Assembly: GCA_039621445.1 (NCBI GenBank)
Contig: CP154956.1
Coordinates: 1,043,653-1,107,652 of the forward strand
Source: Euglena gracilis
Taxonomy: Eukaryota > Euglenida > Euglenophyceae > Euglenales
Reading direction: 5' to 3'
DNA length: 64,000 nucleotides
Of the stretch, positions 41,755 to 53,000 are shown in pieces. The notes under the pieces were generated by a model, which was not told the DNA's origin, did no database searches, and worked only from the letters and a program-made list of their open reading frames with translations. A program made the position numbers and the translations under genes. How positions within the stretch are numbered: position 1 is the stretch's first letter; every line of letters starts with the position of its first letter.

Positions 41755-42724
41755 AGCGTCATCAGAGTGCCTTTGCACTTCTGTGGGTAATTTTGGAACA
41801 AATGGGGGTGCCCCCCCCTGAAGCCACCACTGACCAAGTGGCTGACGCTTTAATACAATTATTCCAATTTTCAAAGGCCCAAGCCCGTAATGCCTATAGT
41901 GCAGTGCTTTTGATTCCTGGGTTTGGTGCTCTGAGATTCCACACTCTGTTGACCCCCTACAAGAGGCTTTGGAACCAAAACTTTGAGAAGTATGGGGCAT
42001 TTTGGGATCCCCTCCCAATCCTCCTGGGGCTGGCAAAGGCGCCTATGCCCACTGATATTTGTACATTGCGTACACAACTGATTTTTTGTTCACGCATCCT
42101 CTGTTTATACCGATCCTCAGATTTGGCACAAGTCAAACGAAGCACCAGTGTGTTGGGTAGGGCACCCTACATCAAGATTAAGCGTAAAGGGCAAAAATTC
42201 CATAAATGGGAAAGGGTGGCGTCTATTCCCCAGTGTCCCCAAATAAGCCCATTTCATTTAATGATGTGCTATGTGGCTGCTACACGTTTATTCGTCAGAC
42301 CTGGGGGCCCCTTCTGATTTCATTAAAACCCCGCTTCAGGGCCATAAGTGCAGACACTGTTGCTTCTATCACAAAAGATTGTTTGGCCAAGCATGGGGTG
42401 ACCCCCCAGGTGTGGAGGACCCACTCCACCAGAGGAGCAGGGGTTGGTTTACTCAGAAAATTGGGCCTTTCTGCCAAAGAAGTTTGCGAAATTGGCCAAT
42501 GGAATGGGGTGGAGGCTTTTACAGCCCATTATCAAAGACTTGGCGCCCAAGGTGCCTTAGAAAATGCCCTGGCCCCCCTGATTTCAGTGCACAATCTGGC
42601 CTCACAAGGGCAAAGTGCGGAGCCCGAGGTGTCTCGTACTCCCTCAAGTGAAAACGACAAGGGAGGAAGGGACACCGAGGGCGAAGCACAAAGACCTTGT
42701 GAGCCCGACCCCACCCACCCGTAA
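41544..42724 (+). pseudogene. DIRS-B tyrosine recombinase, one frameshift
   Basis: Starts MVAPINKNESARD at 41544, overlapping the methyltransferase end. Reads through RHQSAFALLWVILEQMG and LCLYRSSDLAQVKRST (first catalytic Arg region) to about 42310. A 1-nt shift at the GGGGGCCCC run (about 42302-42312) moves to the frame with THSTRGAGVGL, GQWNGVEAF and HYQRLG (His, Arg, Trp, Tyr). The tail SAEPEVSRTPSS..GGRDTEGEAQ is encoded by the ICR. Confidence 0.88.
42606..42705 (+). repeat. DIRS-B internal complementary region
   Basis: The complement reads GAGGGAGTACGA then GACACCTCGGGCTCC, i.e. right end joined to left end of DIRS-B. As in DIRS-A it lies in the coding tail of the recombinase. Confidence 0.88.
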
Positions 42725-42819
42725 AAGAAAATTTGTCTTCAAAAGCCCTCGGTCAGAGAGTGGGGGCCAGGGGGGGGGAGAGGGGGGGGACACCCCCCAG
42801 GGGCAAGAAGCCACGTCGC

Positions 42820-42992
42820 CAAGTCGGAGCAGCATCGTCAGCCAACTCCGGCGAGGCGGCACTAAGCAGGGACTCCTAACCCAACGCGTCACAATCCAAA
42901 CAACACCGCCGGCGAGCAAGGCATGGCCTCACAAGGTCTTTGTGCTTCGCGCTCGGTGTCCTCCCTTGTCGTTTTCACTCGAGGGAGTACGA
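42820..42992 (+). repeat. DIRS-B right terminal repeat
   Basis: Inverted relative to 33596-33860 (without the mini-DIRS). Ends GAGGGAGTACGA; the host sequence TTGGGTCAATAAAG follows. Confidence 0.85.
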
Positions 42993-43650
42993 TTGGGTCA
43001 ATAAAGCGATTTCCCAGAAAATTCTTGAAGGTCGACACTTTCGAAACTTTCTTCCTGAAATTTCTTAATAAAGCGATTTCCCTGAAATTTCTTGAATGTC
43101 GACACTGTCGAATATTTCTTACTGAAATTTCTTGAATGTCGACACGTTCGAAAATTTCTTACATGTCGAAAAATGGTCAATGGAAAAATGGTCAAAAAGG
43201 AAACGTCCATTGCGAATTGAAGCTCTGTGAGGTCCTATCTAACCGTTTTCCGATTTCCCCAGCCCGAGATACGGCCATTTTTGGCCGTTTTGTAAAGTTT
43301 TGGCCTGTTTTGAATTGGCCGTTTTAGGCCATTTTTGGGCTGAAGAGGTTGAAAAAATTCAACAAAAAGTCAAAAATTGCCTGAAACGCCTTGCCCCGGA
43401 CCCAGAAGGGCTGTTTTTTTGAGCCGAAAATGAGGGGTTTTTGACCCCCCGTCCCCTCGTTTTTGGCCCGGAACCCATGCATTTTGGTGAAAATTTGTAT
43501 ATTTGGCCCCAAGTGGATCCAAAAGTACACCTCTGGCGCGAAGCGCAGGAAGATTTCTGTTGCTCGTGCAGAGAAGGGGGGGTGGGGAGACTTCCGAAGC
43601 TAGGGGGCGGACCGGGTTTGAATGGTGTTGAGCCCTTAATGTGACTTCCA
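42993..43650 (+). other. U1 middle part: short repeats, no gene
   Basis: 43010-43170 holds about three diverged copies of a unit with GAAATTTCTTGAATGTCGACAC and a GTCGAC palindrome. 43255-43460 is related to the GAGATACGGCC repeats at 6505-7495; GGCGCGAAGCGC lies at about 43537. Paralogue: 48966-49622. CTTCCA at 43647-43652 is the empty target of the LTR element. Confidence 0.7.
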
Positions 43651-43652
43651 CG

Positions 43653-44127
43653 GTAATGGACGAGGGAAAAGACAGCATTACAATTTTCGAATAAATTATG
43701 CTTTACAAATTACACACCAGCAAATTACGGTTTCTAGCGGTAATTTTCGAAAGGTCAAGGGGTCAGCGACCCCCTCCCATACCCCCACGCCTTTTTGCTT
43801 CTATTTTCGACTTTTTTTTGACCCGGAAATTGAGAAGTTTCGGTGACCGAAAACTGGAGGTTGGACGGAAACCCCCCCTTCAGAGATTCCAATAAAAGCC
43901 TGCACTTACAGATTGAGCCCGGGTCCTTTTTTGGCGGGGTTTAGTTGTAAAAATTGATTTTTTTCCAGATCCTCAATAAATTTTTGCGGGAAACAAAAAT
44001 TTTTTGTGGACACCAAAAATATTTTTGTGGTTCACCTATGGTCACCAAAAAAGTTTTTTTTTTCGTGGTTCACCTGTGGACACAAAAATAAAATTTGTCG
44101 TTCTCACTTCTGTTGTGAAGCACAGGG
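43653..44127 (+). other. U1: non-coding spacer before DIRS fragment
   Basis: No gene seen. Contains ACCGAAAACTGGAGGTTGGA (also, diverged, near 31545) and TTTTTGTGGTTCACCT repeats (44020-44080). Paralogue 58195-58663. Confidence 0.5.
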
Positions 44128-45391
44128 GAGGTCTTACTGCGCCTTTGTTGCCGGAGTTGGCGATGACGAGTCCTCCTCTGACGCCTTGGCGAAGCTGAAC
44201 CGTCGTCCCCCCCCCCTCATATAGATGTTTGGTGGGCGGCCCCCTTTCATGCTGGGATGTCGTTCTCTTTCTGGTGTTTTCCTGGGTGGGGGGTCTGGGT
44301 TACTTGGCCGGGTGTCCCATTTCTGGCTGGGACGTCTCTCTTTTTCTCTGGGTGGGTGGGTTGGGCTCTCCATCGTCTTGTGATTAGCCCTCTTGGTCAA
44401 TTCCTTCCCTCTGGGCCATAATTTTTGATTATTTTTTTTTTGATACGACTCGCAGCCTCAAATAATGGGCCTGGAAGGCTCGAAAATTTTTCCACTGACC
44501 CAGTTGCTGGAATTCCTCCTCTTGCAAACCAGCATTCTGCCACCATAAAACCACAGCCCCTCTGGTGCTGTCCCCGCTCCCCGTCTCTCCGACAAGCAGG
44601 CATCGTCCGGTATTTTAGTCGTTTGTCGTTTAAAACTCGTTTTTTATTACAGAGATTAAAACATTTTGTATTTAGGTCGTTTTTTATACAGTGAGGGGGG
44701 TCTGCGGCTGCCATAAAGGAAATTTGTCGTTGGAGTATGGAAGGCCACCCCAGGTGCGTTCCCTCGTCGGCTATTAAGAGCGAACCAAAGTGGGGTTTCC
44801 ACTGGGTGGTGTCCACCCACCGCCTTACAAAATTTCTTTGGTGAGGGAATTCGCTCTGTCTGAGGTCAAATGCCTTTTGCCATCAAAAAACCATAACAAA
44901 TAATTTTTGTGTCCAACCATGTGGACTGTCCTCTCCACATACTCTTTAATAGACACCTCTGGCTCCGCACTTTGCCCTTGTGATCACCCTTATGATTTGT
45001 GCTCACAAGGTTTTTGTGCCTCGCCCTCGGTGTCCCTTCCTCACTTGTCGTTCTGCCTCCAGGGAGTACAAAATGCCAGGGACTTATGAGTGGGTTGTGT
45101 GGCAGATTCAAAATATCTTCCCACCTTGGGTACTGCCACCCTTTCCTTTGCAACAGAATGAAAATTTTTTCTCCTACGAAACTGATTTTTCGCTGGGTTC
45201 TGGCTAGATCAACCCCCCTGTGGAGGGCTAACAGCATTCAGCAAATGATACAGACAATTGTGAAACGGGTTTGGCGCGTTTGTTTAAGTTCTCTAAAAAA
45301 GCTGTGGGATCCCCAAAATGGGCATATCTGGCCACATTTGAGTTCCAGTTTCTTTTCGGTGGAGCCAGAAGGGGGGAAAACCACAATGACC
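44128..45391 (-). pseudogene. Truncated DIRS-A-type recombinase fragment (U1)
   Basis: Matches the YR C-terminal half of DIRS-A: ALHRGVDLARTQRKISFVGE and RKGWQYPRWEDILNLPHNPL, then the tail down to the SSPTPATKAQ-like end. It is interrupted by a mini-DIRS (44952-45070) and ends where DIRS-B-type element 4 begins (45392). Frameshifts and missing 5' half. U2 counterpart 58664-59927. Confidence 0.85.
44952..45070 (+). mobile_element. Mini-DIRS (119 bp) in U1
   Basis: GACACCTCTGGCTCCGCACT at the left, CAAGGTTTTTGTGCCTCGCC through GGGAGTACA at the right: both ends of a DIRS-B-type element joined, interior gone. It interrupts the recombinase fragment (compare DIRS-A near 34813). Copy in U2 at 59488-59606. 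Confidence 0.85.
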
Positions 45392-46665
45392 TCGTACTCC
45401 CTCGATGGAAAACGACAAGGGAGGAAAGGACACCGAGGGCGAAGCACAAAGACCTTGTAAGGCCATGCCCTGCTCGCCGGCGGTGTTGTTCGGATTGTTT
45501 TTTTGTAAGTTGGGTTAGGAGTTCCTGCTCAGTGCCCCCTCGCTGGAGGTGGCTGACGCTGCTGCTCCGACTTGGCGCCGTGGCTTCTTGCCCCTTGAGG
45601 GTGTCCCTCCCTCACTCCCCCTTTGGCCCCCATTTTCTGACCGAGGGCTTTTGAACACAAATTTTCTTTTACGGGTGGGGGAGTCACACTCACAAGGTCT
45701 TTGTGCTTCATCCTCGGTGTCCCTTCCTCTCTTTTCGTTTTAACTCGTGGGAGTACGAGATTCCTCGGGCTCCGCACTTTGCCCTTGTGACACCTGATTG
45801 TGCACTGAAATTAGGGGGGCCAGGACATTTTCCAGGGCATCTTCGGCACCAAGTCGTTGATAGTGGGCTGTAAAAGCTTCCACCCACTTTCACAAACTTC
45901 TTGGGCAGAAAGGACCAACTTTTTGAGTAAACCAACTCCTGCCCCTCCTGGTGGAAGTCCCACACCTGGGGGGTCACCCCACGGTTGGATAAAAATCCTC
46001 TTGTGACAGAAGCTATGGTTTCTGCACTTATGGACCTAAAGGGGTTTTTTAGTGAAATCACAAGGGGGCCCCCGGGTCCGAAGAATAAACGTGTTGGCTG
46101 CCACATAACACATCATTAAATGAAAGATGCTTATTTGTGGACCTGGGGGAATGGACTCCACCCTTTTCCACTTGTGAAACTTCTGGCCTTTACGTTAAAT
46201 TTTTATGTAGGGTGCCCTACCCAACACACTGATGGTTCGTTTGAGCTGTGCCAAGTCTGAAGACCTGTATAAACAGAGGATTCGTGAGCTAAAAAATGAG
46301 CCATGTACGCAATGTACAAACATCAGTGGGCATTGGGGCCTTGGCCATCCCCAGGAGGATTGGGAGCGGGTCCCAAAATGCCTCATACATCTCCAGATTT
46401 TGGTTTCAAAGCTTCTTGTAAGGGGTCAACAGGGTGTGGAATCTTAGCCCACAAAACGCAAAAATCATAACCACAGTACTGTATGCGTTACGGTCTTGGG
46501 CCTTGGAAAATTGGAACAATTTTATTAAAGCGTCAGCCACTTGGTCTGTGGTGGCTTCAGGGGGGGAGTGGGCACCCCCATTTGCAACAAATTTCCCCAA
46601 AGAAGTGCAAAAGCTTTCTGATAACCTTTTAAACTGGGGTTCCTCCCAGGACGATCGTGGCATCC
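45392..46665 (-). mobile_element. DIRS-B-type 3' fragment with recombinase remnant (U1)
   Basis: Terminus TCGTACTCCCTCGATGG at 45392, then ITR, ICR-like segment (about 45690-45790) and recombinase sequence on the minus strand (HYQRLG-type block, NAYSTVVMIFAFCGLRFHTLL, ATTDQVADALIKLFQF) to near 46665, where homology stops. 5' two-thirds missing. U2 copy 59928-61195. Confidence 0.85.
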
Positions 46666-47869
46666 TATGGGTTGTCGTGACACGTATCTCACCTGGTCGA
46701 GTGTTCCCTTTATCCTCACGTGTGGTATTTTGTTCTCCAAATTTTTGCCTGATTCAAGTAAGAGTAAAATCGTCTGAAACAACAGAACACAACTTTGAAG
46801 GAAAATGCTTTCACAGCGACTTGCTTGGTGCTTTGCCTTACCATAGGGGAATTGGGCAAATTTTTATTGTTACTCCAAAGACATTTCCATCATCTAAGTA
46901 GGTGCACATCAGGAGAAAGCGAAAAGGTTTCTCCGGGGCAAAAGGGGTCAAAAGGGAAATCTTTGGACGTACTCTTGGTAGCAGCTTTAGGCAATGATCC
47001 CACACACACAGTTCGCACAGGAATACAGAGAAACTCCGTGGTTGACTGGTGGTGAGGATCGTACTGAGCCGTGAAACGCGGTGGAAGAACTGTTCCTGGC
47101 CCCCAGACAACATTTAAGCACTGATACAGGTCTGTTCGGTAAACACCGATACAACCTTTCGGTCGCTGTTGCACTGCTTGTCTTTGGGAATTTTTGGGTT
47201 TTTGCCTTTGTTCCCATCTCAAGGAATGCAAAGCACAACACCAAACCCTTAATTAGATTATAAATTGTGGATGAGCTCATTGACAAATCCTGAAGAATAA
47301 GTCGCGGATTAGAACGGTTAAATGGAAATTGGTTTCAATTCCCGACCACCAAGCAGCAACCACACCAAGACAAATTGAGTCATTTGTCATTGCCACGGGG
47401 AGAAACGCCTTTGTTGTCGCAAGGAGGGGATCAGCCTCTTTCATCATCATTGTCATTGGTTTTCCGGGATGTAGGAGGTAAAATTCCTTCCTCCACTCCG
47501 ATTCACCGGGAGAAAAAATCGCGAAGGGAAAAATTTGCCTCGAACCCTGTGAACTTCATTCAATAATTAACGAAAATTCGGCCAGCGTAGCCCCCCCAAT
47601 CAAAAATCTATCATGGGGAGAATTCTGACTTTTTGAACCCCGGAGGTAAATCTTTGGGGGAAATTTAGGCCCCCCCCGAACGTTCAGCTTGACCACCTGT
47701 GGAGAGTTCGGACAGCCAACCCCCTCCACTGACGCTTTTGTCTCCATTTCTCATGGCATACAAAAAGACTAGGATTCTTGGATGGAAAGGTGTTCTGTTC
47801 AATAAAACAGTCCTTGCGGACATCCGAAATACAACCAACCCTTCATGAATGAAATCCGGTGAAATTCAA
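46666..47869 (+). other. U1 right part: no recognised gene
   Basis: Minus-strand frames of 90-113 residues (for example 46890-47231) occur and are conserved in U2 (61431-61772), but only because the units are recent duplicates. They show no domain. The rest is unique-looking sequence. Confidence 0.4.
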
Positions 47870-49616
47870 TGCGCAATTTGCAGTTTGTGGAGGGTATTTT
47901 TGTGGGCTCAGTTCACCCGGGACTCCATGAGTGGAGGTCAATTACCAGGGGTCGGGGATTGGATGCTGAGACAAGTGGCGCTGAAAAAATTTGCGGGGCA
48001 AACTCCTGCCAAATATTTCAGACCTTTTTGACTGAGAAACTTTTCCATGTTACTTTTGCGCTATTCCCAATTTTTTTTGTGCAAAAAGGGCGCATTCGTT
48101 CCACATTTTTGCACGTTTTTTGTGTATTTTTTCGAAGCCGGGCTAGCACCCCCCCCCCCTGCACATGCAACGCTTCCTTGTTTATCGCCGCTGATGAATT
48201 TCAGATTTGGGTTTGAATCGTATGGCGAGAAGCTCCCAATAATAATGACTGGTGTCATATGATATTCAAATTCCTCTTTCAGTCTACCAATTTCATCCAA
48301 ACCTCCATAATTGCCAAGTATTTTCTTGACCGTTTTGGCCCCCAAATATTTCCTTCGTCAAGTTTCTTGCCTCCAAGTTTTTTTTGGCACCAATCTCCCC
48401 CCACTACCTAGCTCAATTTTTTTTGTACTGGTGGTGAATCTGCAACCATTTTTCTCCCGCAATTTCCTCTGGGAATGATGGATATTTCGAGATGAAAATA
48501 TTGAGATGACAGTTTCAAGTGCTTAAGACATCCCTGTCGCGGTTTGTTTGACCCATCTGCGGTGTGCACAGCCTAACGAGCTGTGAATACATAACAACGC
48601 GCCGCAAACCTCAGCGACGCCATGCTTAGGAACATGTGTAGCACACTGCATCGCAGACTGGTGGTTTTTCTGTTTAGTCATTTTGCATCTTAAATTTGAA
48701 TCATTGAAACACAAAGTCGGTGCAAATGGACTTCCGGTGGAAATTTACGCAGGTTCCACAGGGGGAATCAGACTCCCACGACACAGGGGGACAAGGGGGA
48801 GGAAGGGACCAAGAGGGCGAAGCACAAGAAGATGGTGAGGTCCTGCTTTCCTTGCCGGCTATTCTGTTCTGGTCTGTTTGTGTGCACGGGTGGGGAGACA
48901 ATCATTCAGCGAGTTCACCAAGGTTGCCAAATTTTATTTGCCCACTGCGGACAAGAGATTTTTTTTTGGGTCAATAAAGTGATTTCCCTAAAATTTCTTG
49001 AATGTCGACACTTTCGAAAATTTCTTCCTGAAATTTCTTAATAAAGCGATTTCAGCAAAATTTCTTGAATGTCGACACTGTCGAAAATTTCTTACTGAAA
49101 TTTCTTGAATGTCGACACGTTCGAAAATTTCTTACATGTCGAACAATGGTCAATGGAAAAATGGTCAAAAAGGAAACGTCCATTGCGAATTGAGGCTCTG
49201 TGAGGTCCTATATAACCGTTTTTCGATTTCCCCAGCCCGAGATACGGCCATTTTTGGCCGTTTTTGTAAAGTTTTGGCCTGTTTTGAATTGGCCGTTTTA
49301 GGCCATTTTTGGGCTAAAGAGGTTGAAAAAATTCGACAAAAAGTCAAAAATTGCCTGAAACTCCTTGCCCCGGACCCAGAAGGGCTGTTTTTTGAGCCGA
49401 AAATGAGGGGTTTTTGACCCCCCGTCCCCTCGTTTTTGGCCCGGAACCCATGCATTTTGGTGAAAATTTGTATATTTGGCCCCAAGTGATCCAAAAATAC
49501 ACCGCTGGCGCGAAGCGCCGGAAGATTTCTGTTGCTCGTGCAGAGAAGGGGGGGTGGGGAGACTTCCGAAGCTAGGGGGCGGACCGGGTTTGAATGGTGT
49601 TGAGCCCTTAATGTGA

Positions 49617-49622
49617 CTTCCA
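49617..49622 (+). repeat. Target-site duplication CTTCCA, left
   Basis: CTTCCA at 49617-49622 and 58189-58194 flank the LTR element. The paralogous U1 site has it once (43647-43652). Confidence 0.85.
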
Positions 49623-50033
49623 GTGTACGTCCCCTGACTCTATTCCCACTGCCTGTCGGCCTACTTACACCCTCCCGTGGGAACAGAACCAGGAGAGTAA
49701 CAAAAAAAGAAAGTCTTTCACTTAACTATTAGTTTTTATTCCCTTTGGGCTTATGCAGAGCACAAGGCAAACCAGAGGGTTTCTTTGGAAACTAGTTCCA
49801 CAAGTGTTCTCCAATCGGAGTGTTGGAATTGAAATTGCCTTTGATCAGGCTTTTGATGAGAAGAATAAAATAATACCACCTGTGAAGAGAAAGGCAGATC
49901 CGAGATAGGATAGGCCATTCCTAATTCTGCAATTTGTATTGCAGAACATGGAATAGTACTATCTGGCATGACATTGTACATTTCTGCAGTCTGCTGCTAT
50001 GCACAGTGCCATGTTCATGCTGCCTGGTACACA
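49623..50033 (-). repeat. 3' LTR (minus-strand element)
   Basis: 411 bp, nearly identical to 57778-58188. On the minus strand it begins TGTGTACCAGGCAGCATG and ends GGGGACGTACAC. The very similar LTRs mean a recent insertion. Confidence 0.92.
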
Positions 50034-50043
50034 TCCCCCTCCC
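50034..50043 (-). promoter_or_regulatory. Polypurine tract
   Basis: Minus strand GGGAGGGGGA directly before the 3' LTR start TGTGTACC. This is the expected primer for plus-strand DNA synthesis. Confidence 0.8.
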
Positions 50044-53000
50044 AGGGCTTTGCCCGATTTCCTTACTGGACCAGGCCAGCAAGGACATAGGCAAGGCCGT
50101 GAGATAGAGGAACACAGACCAGGAAAGCATATCTTGGGTCTGCTTCTCCATCACAAGGTAAAAAACCAGAAACGGAAGGAAGAGAGGGGAACCCGAAAAC
50201 CCAAAACGCGCAAAAGAGGTTACCCGCTTATGCGGCTACCTACTTATTGCGGTAAAGGGGTGGAAGTGGAAGAGCCCATTGGAAAATGGGGCTGGAAGGT
50301 TTCCATTCCAGAAAGTCCCATCCGCCCGGTTTGGGGTGTGCCTACGGCACTTGTGGTGGTCTCATTCCATGATCGGAAAAGATTGTAGAGGTAGGGTGTG
50401 GAAGGAGGGGCACCTGGCCAGTCATACCTGACCAGGGAAGAAAGCCTATTTAGAAAACCAACTGCCGGCGACAGCGATTTTACCCGGGGGGGAAACGGGA
50501 GAGGAGTGGGGGGCTGGTCAAAAGACCTTAGGCAGAATTTTTGCTGTCTGGCAGTCTTATGTGGGCCTTAAGGCCGAAAAGTAACAAGTTGGCCTAATTA
50601 TTACGTTGTGCGCGCTGTGTGCTGTGCGTCTTCTTACTGGCGGCATATACCGCTAGTGAGGGCTTCACAGTGCTGCGCGGGCACGATGTTGTCGATGGGG
50701 TATCCCCAGAGGCGTATACCTCATAATAGTGGGCAATAGCCCTAAAAACTGTAGATTTGGCATTTGTGCCTTGGGTGTGCAGCCTGTAGGCTGAAGGGTT
50801 GGCATTAGTCAAAAATTATGGGGGGGGGGTAGGCTTTATCGCCCAAAAACATTGCCTTGCGGAATATGCATGGCACAAAAATACTACTGGGTGTATACCC
50901 GAATCAAAAGATTTCGGCAGATTGCCAAAAAAATCATACTGGGGTGTTCAACCGCAGAAAAAATGCGGAATTGTGGCAGGCTACTGCCAATTCCAAGAAC
51001 AACTGTGGTTGGTGTGGCTTATACCACTTTAAAAAACCGCAAATGAACTGTGAATGCACATAAAAGGATGGAACATTGTTCCCGTGCGGTGAAATTCATC
51101 ACAAAAAGCTGGATTTCACCATTTTTGAGCTATGGTTCTTATAAACCTTGCAGAATGACACCATTGGTGTTGTAGATGATGACCATTAGGTCCTCCGAAT
51201 TATATTGGTAAGGGGGTCCCACTGAATAAAGCGGGGGGGGGGTGGGGCAAGATTGCCTTGGTGTGGTAAGCAGAAAAAAATACTGCAAACATGACAAAAT
51301 CTCATCATTAGTGACTATGCCACTGAGAAATACTGACTTTTGTCAGATTTTTGTGGAAATCCCTATCGGGATTTAGGGCAGAAATGCAGATTCTGCGTCG
51401 AGAATTGCATTTTTGTTACCAAAAGTGCAACTTTGTTGCATTTTGAGTCATCTAAGATTGCAAATTTGCCAAGTGCACATAGTGCTTGTTGAAAGTGTCC
51501 CATAACACTGCATGTTTGCTGTTGTATAGATTTTGGGATTTGGGTGTCTAATAACACCACATCACCCAAAACGCTGTGAAATTGTGCAAAAATATTGCAA
51601 AAAAGCAAAAATACGCTTGAAAATACAAGTAAAACATGTCTATGACATCTTGAGCTAAGGAAAAATTGCCATTATGAGCATATCCCTTTGCATTCCACTC
51701 TGGCATAGTGCCTCATGGTCACTCCCATTAGGGATATGAGTGCCAGAACGGGGAAAAATCACCAAAAATTGCAGAAAATCAATGATTTAAATGACAATTT
51801 GCACATAAGTGCTCCTAAAAATGGTTCTAGTGAGTCGAAATGACTCCAAATTGTGGGCTATAGCCCTCTGAACTGTACCAGGCCTAATAGCCCATACAGA
51901 GGGGGCAATGGGCAGAATGCTGCCAAAGGAGCTTGAAAATGGCCATTAGCCAAACTGGTAACCAGTGGTAATTAGCCATCAGAATCGATGTGGGGAACAG
52001 TATAGAAGCCTTTCAGGCTGATTTGCCAGTCTGGTACACGATCGTACAAGATCTGGCTCAAAATTTGGCTTTTGGCCGGATTGGCTGGGCTTAATTCAAT
52101 TTTTCACGATCTCCTCAAAAAAGAGTACCGTGCAGAGTCACAGCGATCTGATAGCATCGCTGGACGGCTCATCGAACGAGCTTTCGAATGAGGGGTAACA
52201 TGGCCTATCGGCCAGCTACAGGCGCTGATATACGTCTTTGATCTTTTGCCTGTGTGAGTGAGCTTTTGCTATAAGCTCCCATAATTTATTCTACAAAGAC
52301 AACTTTTGGTTTCTATCTCATACGCACTACTACCTGCAGTCAAAACCTCATGACACGAGCTGCCAGAAATTTTGAAGCTTTTGTGGTTGTTTTGAGGCTA
52401 TGCCAAAGTGACACTTATGCAAATCTGCATAAAACTAGCCTATTTGGCTTGTTTTGGCCCATTCAGCCACTTTCAGCCATGTAATATGGCTTTTTGTGCC
52501 ATTTTTTGAGGTCCTATGGACTTTTCACTATATAATATGGATTTGTGGACCTTTGGTCCTTTTGGTCCTTGCAATTTGTGCAAATTGGTCCTATGGACCC
52601 GTGGACCACGTGGGTAATGGCCCATAGGCCTTGCACATCATAGGGTGTATTGGTCACATAGACCTAAGGCTAAGTGGTCAAGTCCACAAAAATGCATGTT
52701 TGAATGAATTTTCTTCATTTTCTTTTTTTTGGGGGGGGGCAACTATGTTGCACATAAAAGAAATGAAATTGTGAGCATTTTCCCATATCGGGATTGCATT
52801 TTGCGAAATTAAAAGCCATTTAGGCACAAAACTGCTATTTAAGAACAAGTTGGATAAGTTTTCGGGAAAAATGCAGTATTTGCAATACATCCCAAAAACT
52901 TCATCACATGACTTGTGTTGCTCTATAGAGCTTTGGGAACACCAAAATATTTTTGGTGTGGGAGTGGATTGGGCAAAAAACCGTATTCACATAAAACTTC

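Larger units (their letters stand above)
33596..42992 (+). mobile_element. DIRS-B: YR retrotransposon, + strand, interrupted by DIRS-A
   Basis: Own sequence is 33596-33998 plus 38773-42992 (about 4.6 kb). Left end GACACCTCGGGCTCC, right end GAGGGAGTACGA; inverted terminal repeats (33596-33860 and about 42820-42992) match over CCTTGCTCGCCGGCGGTG and flanking sequence. The internal complementary region at about 42606-42705 carries the complement of right end joined to left end. The intact paralogous site in U2 (48955-48972, GACAAGAGA..T-run..GGGTCAATAAAG) shows insertion without a clear target duplication, as expected for DIRS. ORF order is gag-like, RT-RNase H-methyltransferase, YR, with several frameshifts. 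Confidence 0.92.
32532..47869 (+). repeat. Tandem duplication unit U1 (about 6 kb plus DIRS insertions)
   Basis: U1 and U2 (47870-63057) are two head-to-tail copies. 32532-33595 pairs with 47870-48960, 42993-43650 with 48968-49622, and 43645-47869 with 58189-63057. Both units begin GCGCAATTTGCAGTTTGTGG and end at AAATCCGGT.AAATTCA. U1 carries DIRS-B/DIRS-A; U2 carries the LTR element plus about 640 extra bases at 62033-62669. Differences are scattered single bases and small indels. Confidence 0.9.

Noticed and set aside
42606-42992. Simple inverted repeat or CRISPR-like array of GAGGGCGAAGCACAAAGACC copies
   Set aside because: The copies are ITR, ICR and mini-DIRS parts of YR retrotransposons with explained orientation; no regular spacers.
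47280-47370. tRNA-like GGTTTCAATTCCCGACCACCA
   Set aside because: The B-box has an extra base, and no A-box or cloverleaf stems can be drawn.
49624-50033. MITE with GTGTAC/GTACAC terminal inverted repeat
   Set aside because: The second copy at 57778-58188, PBS, PPT, TSD and gag between them show that these are LTRs.
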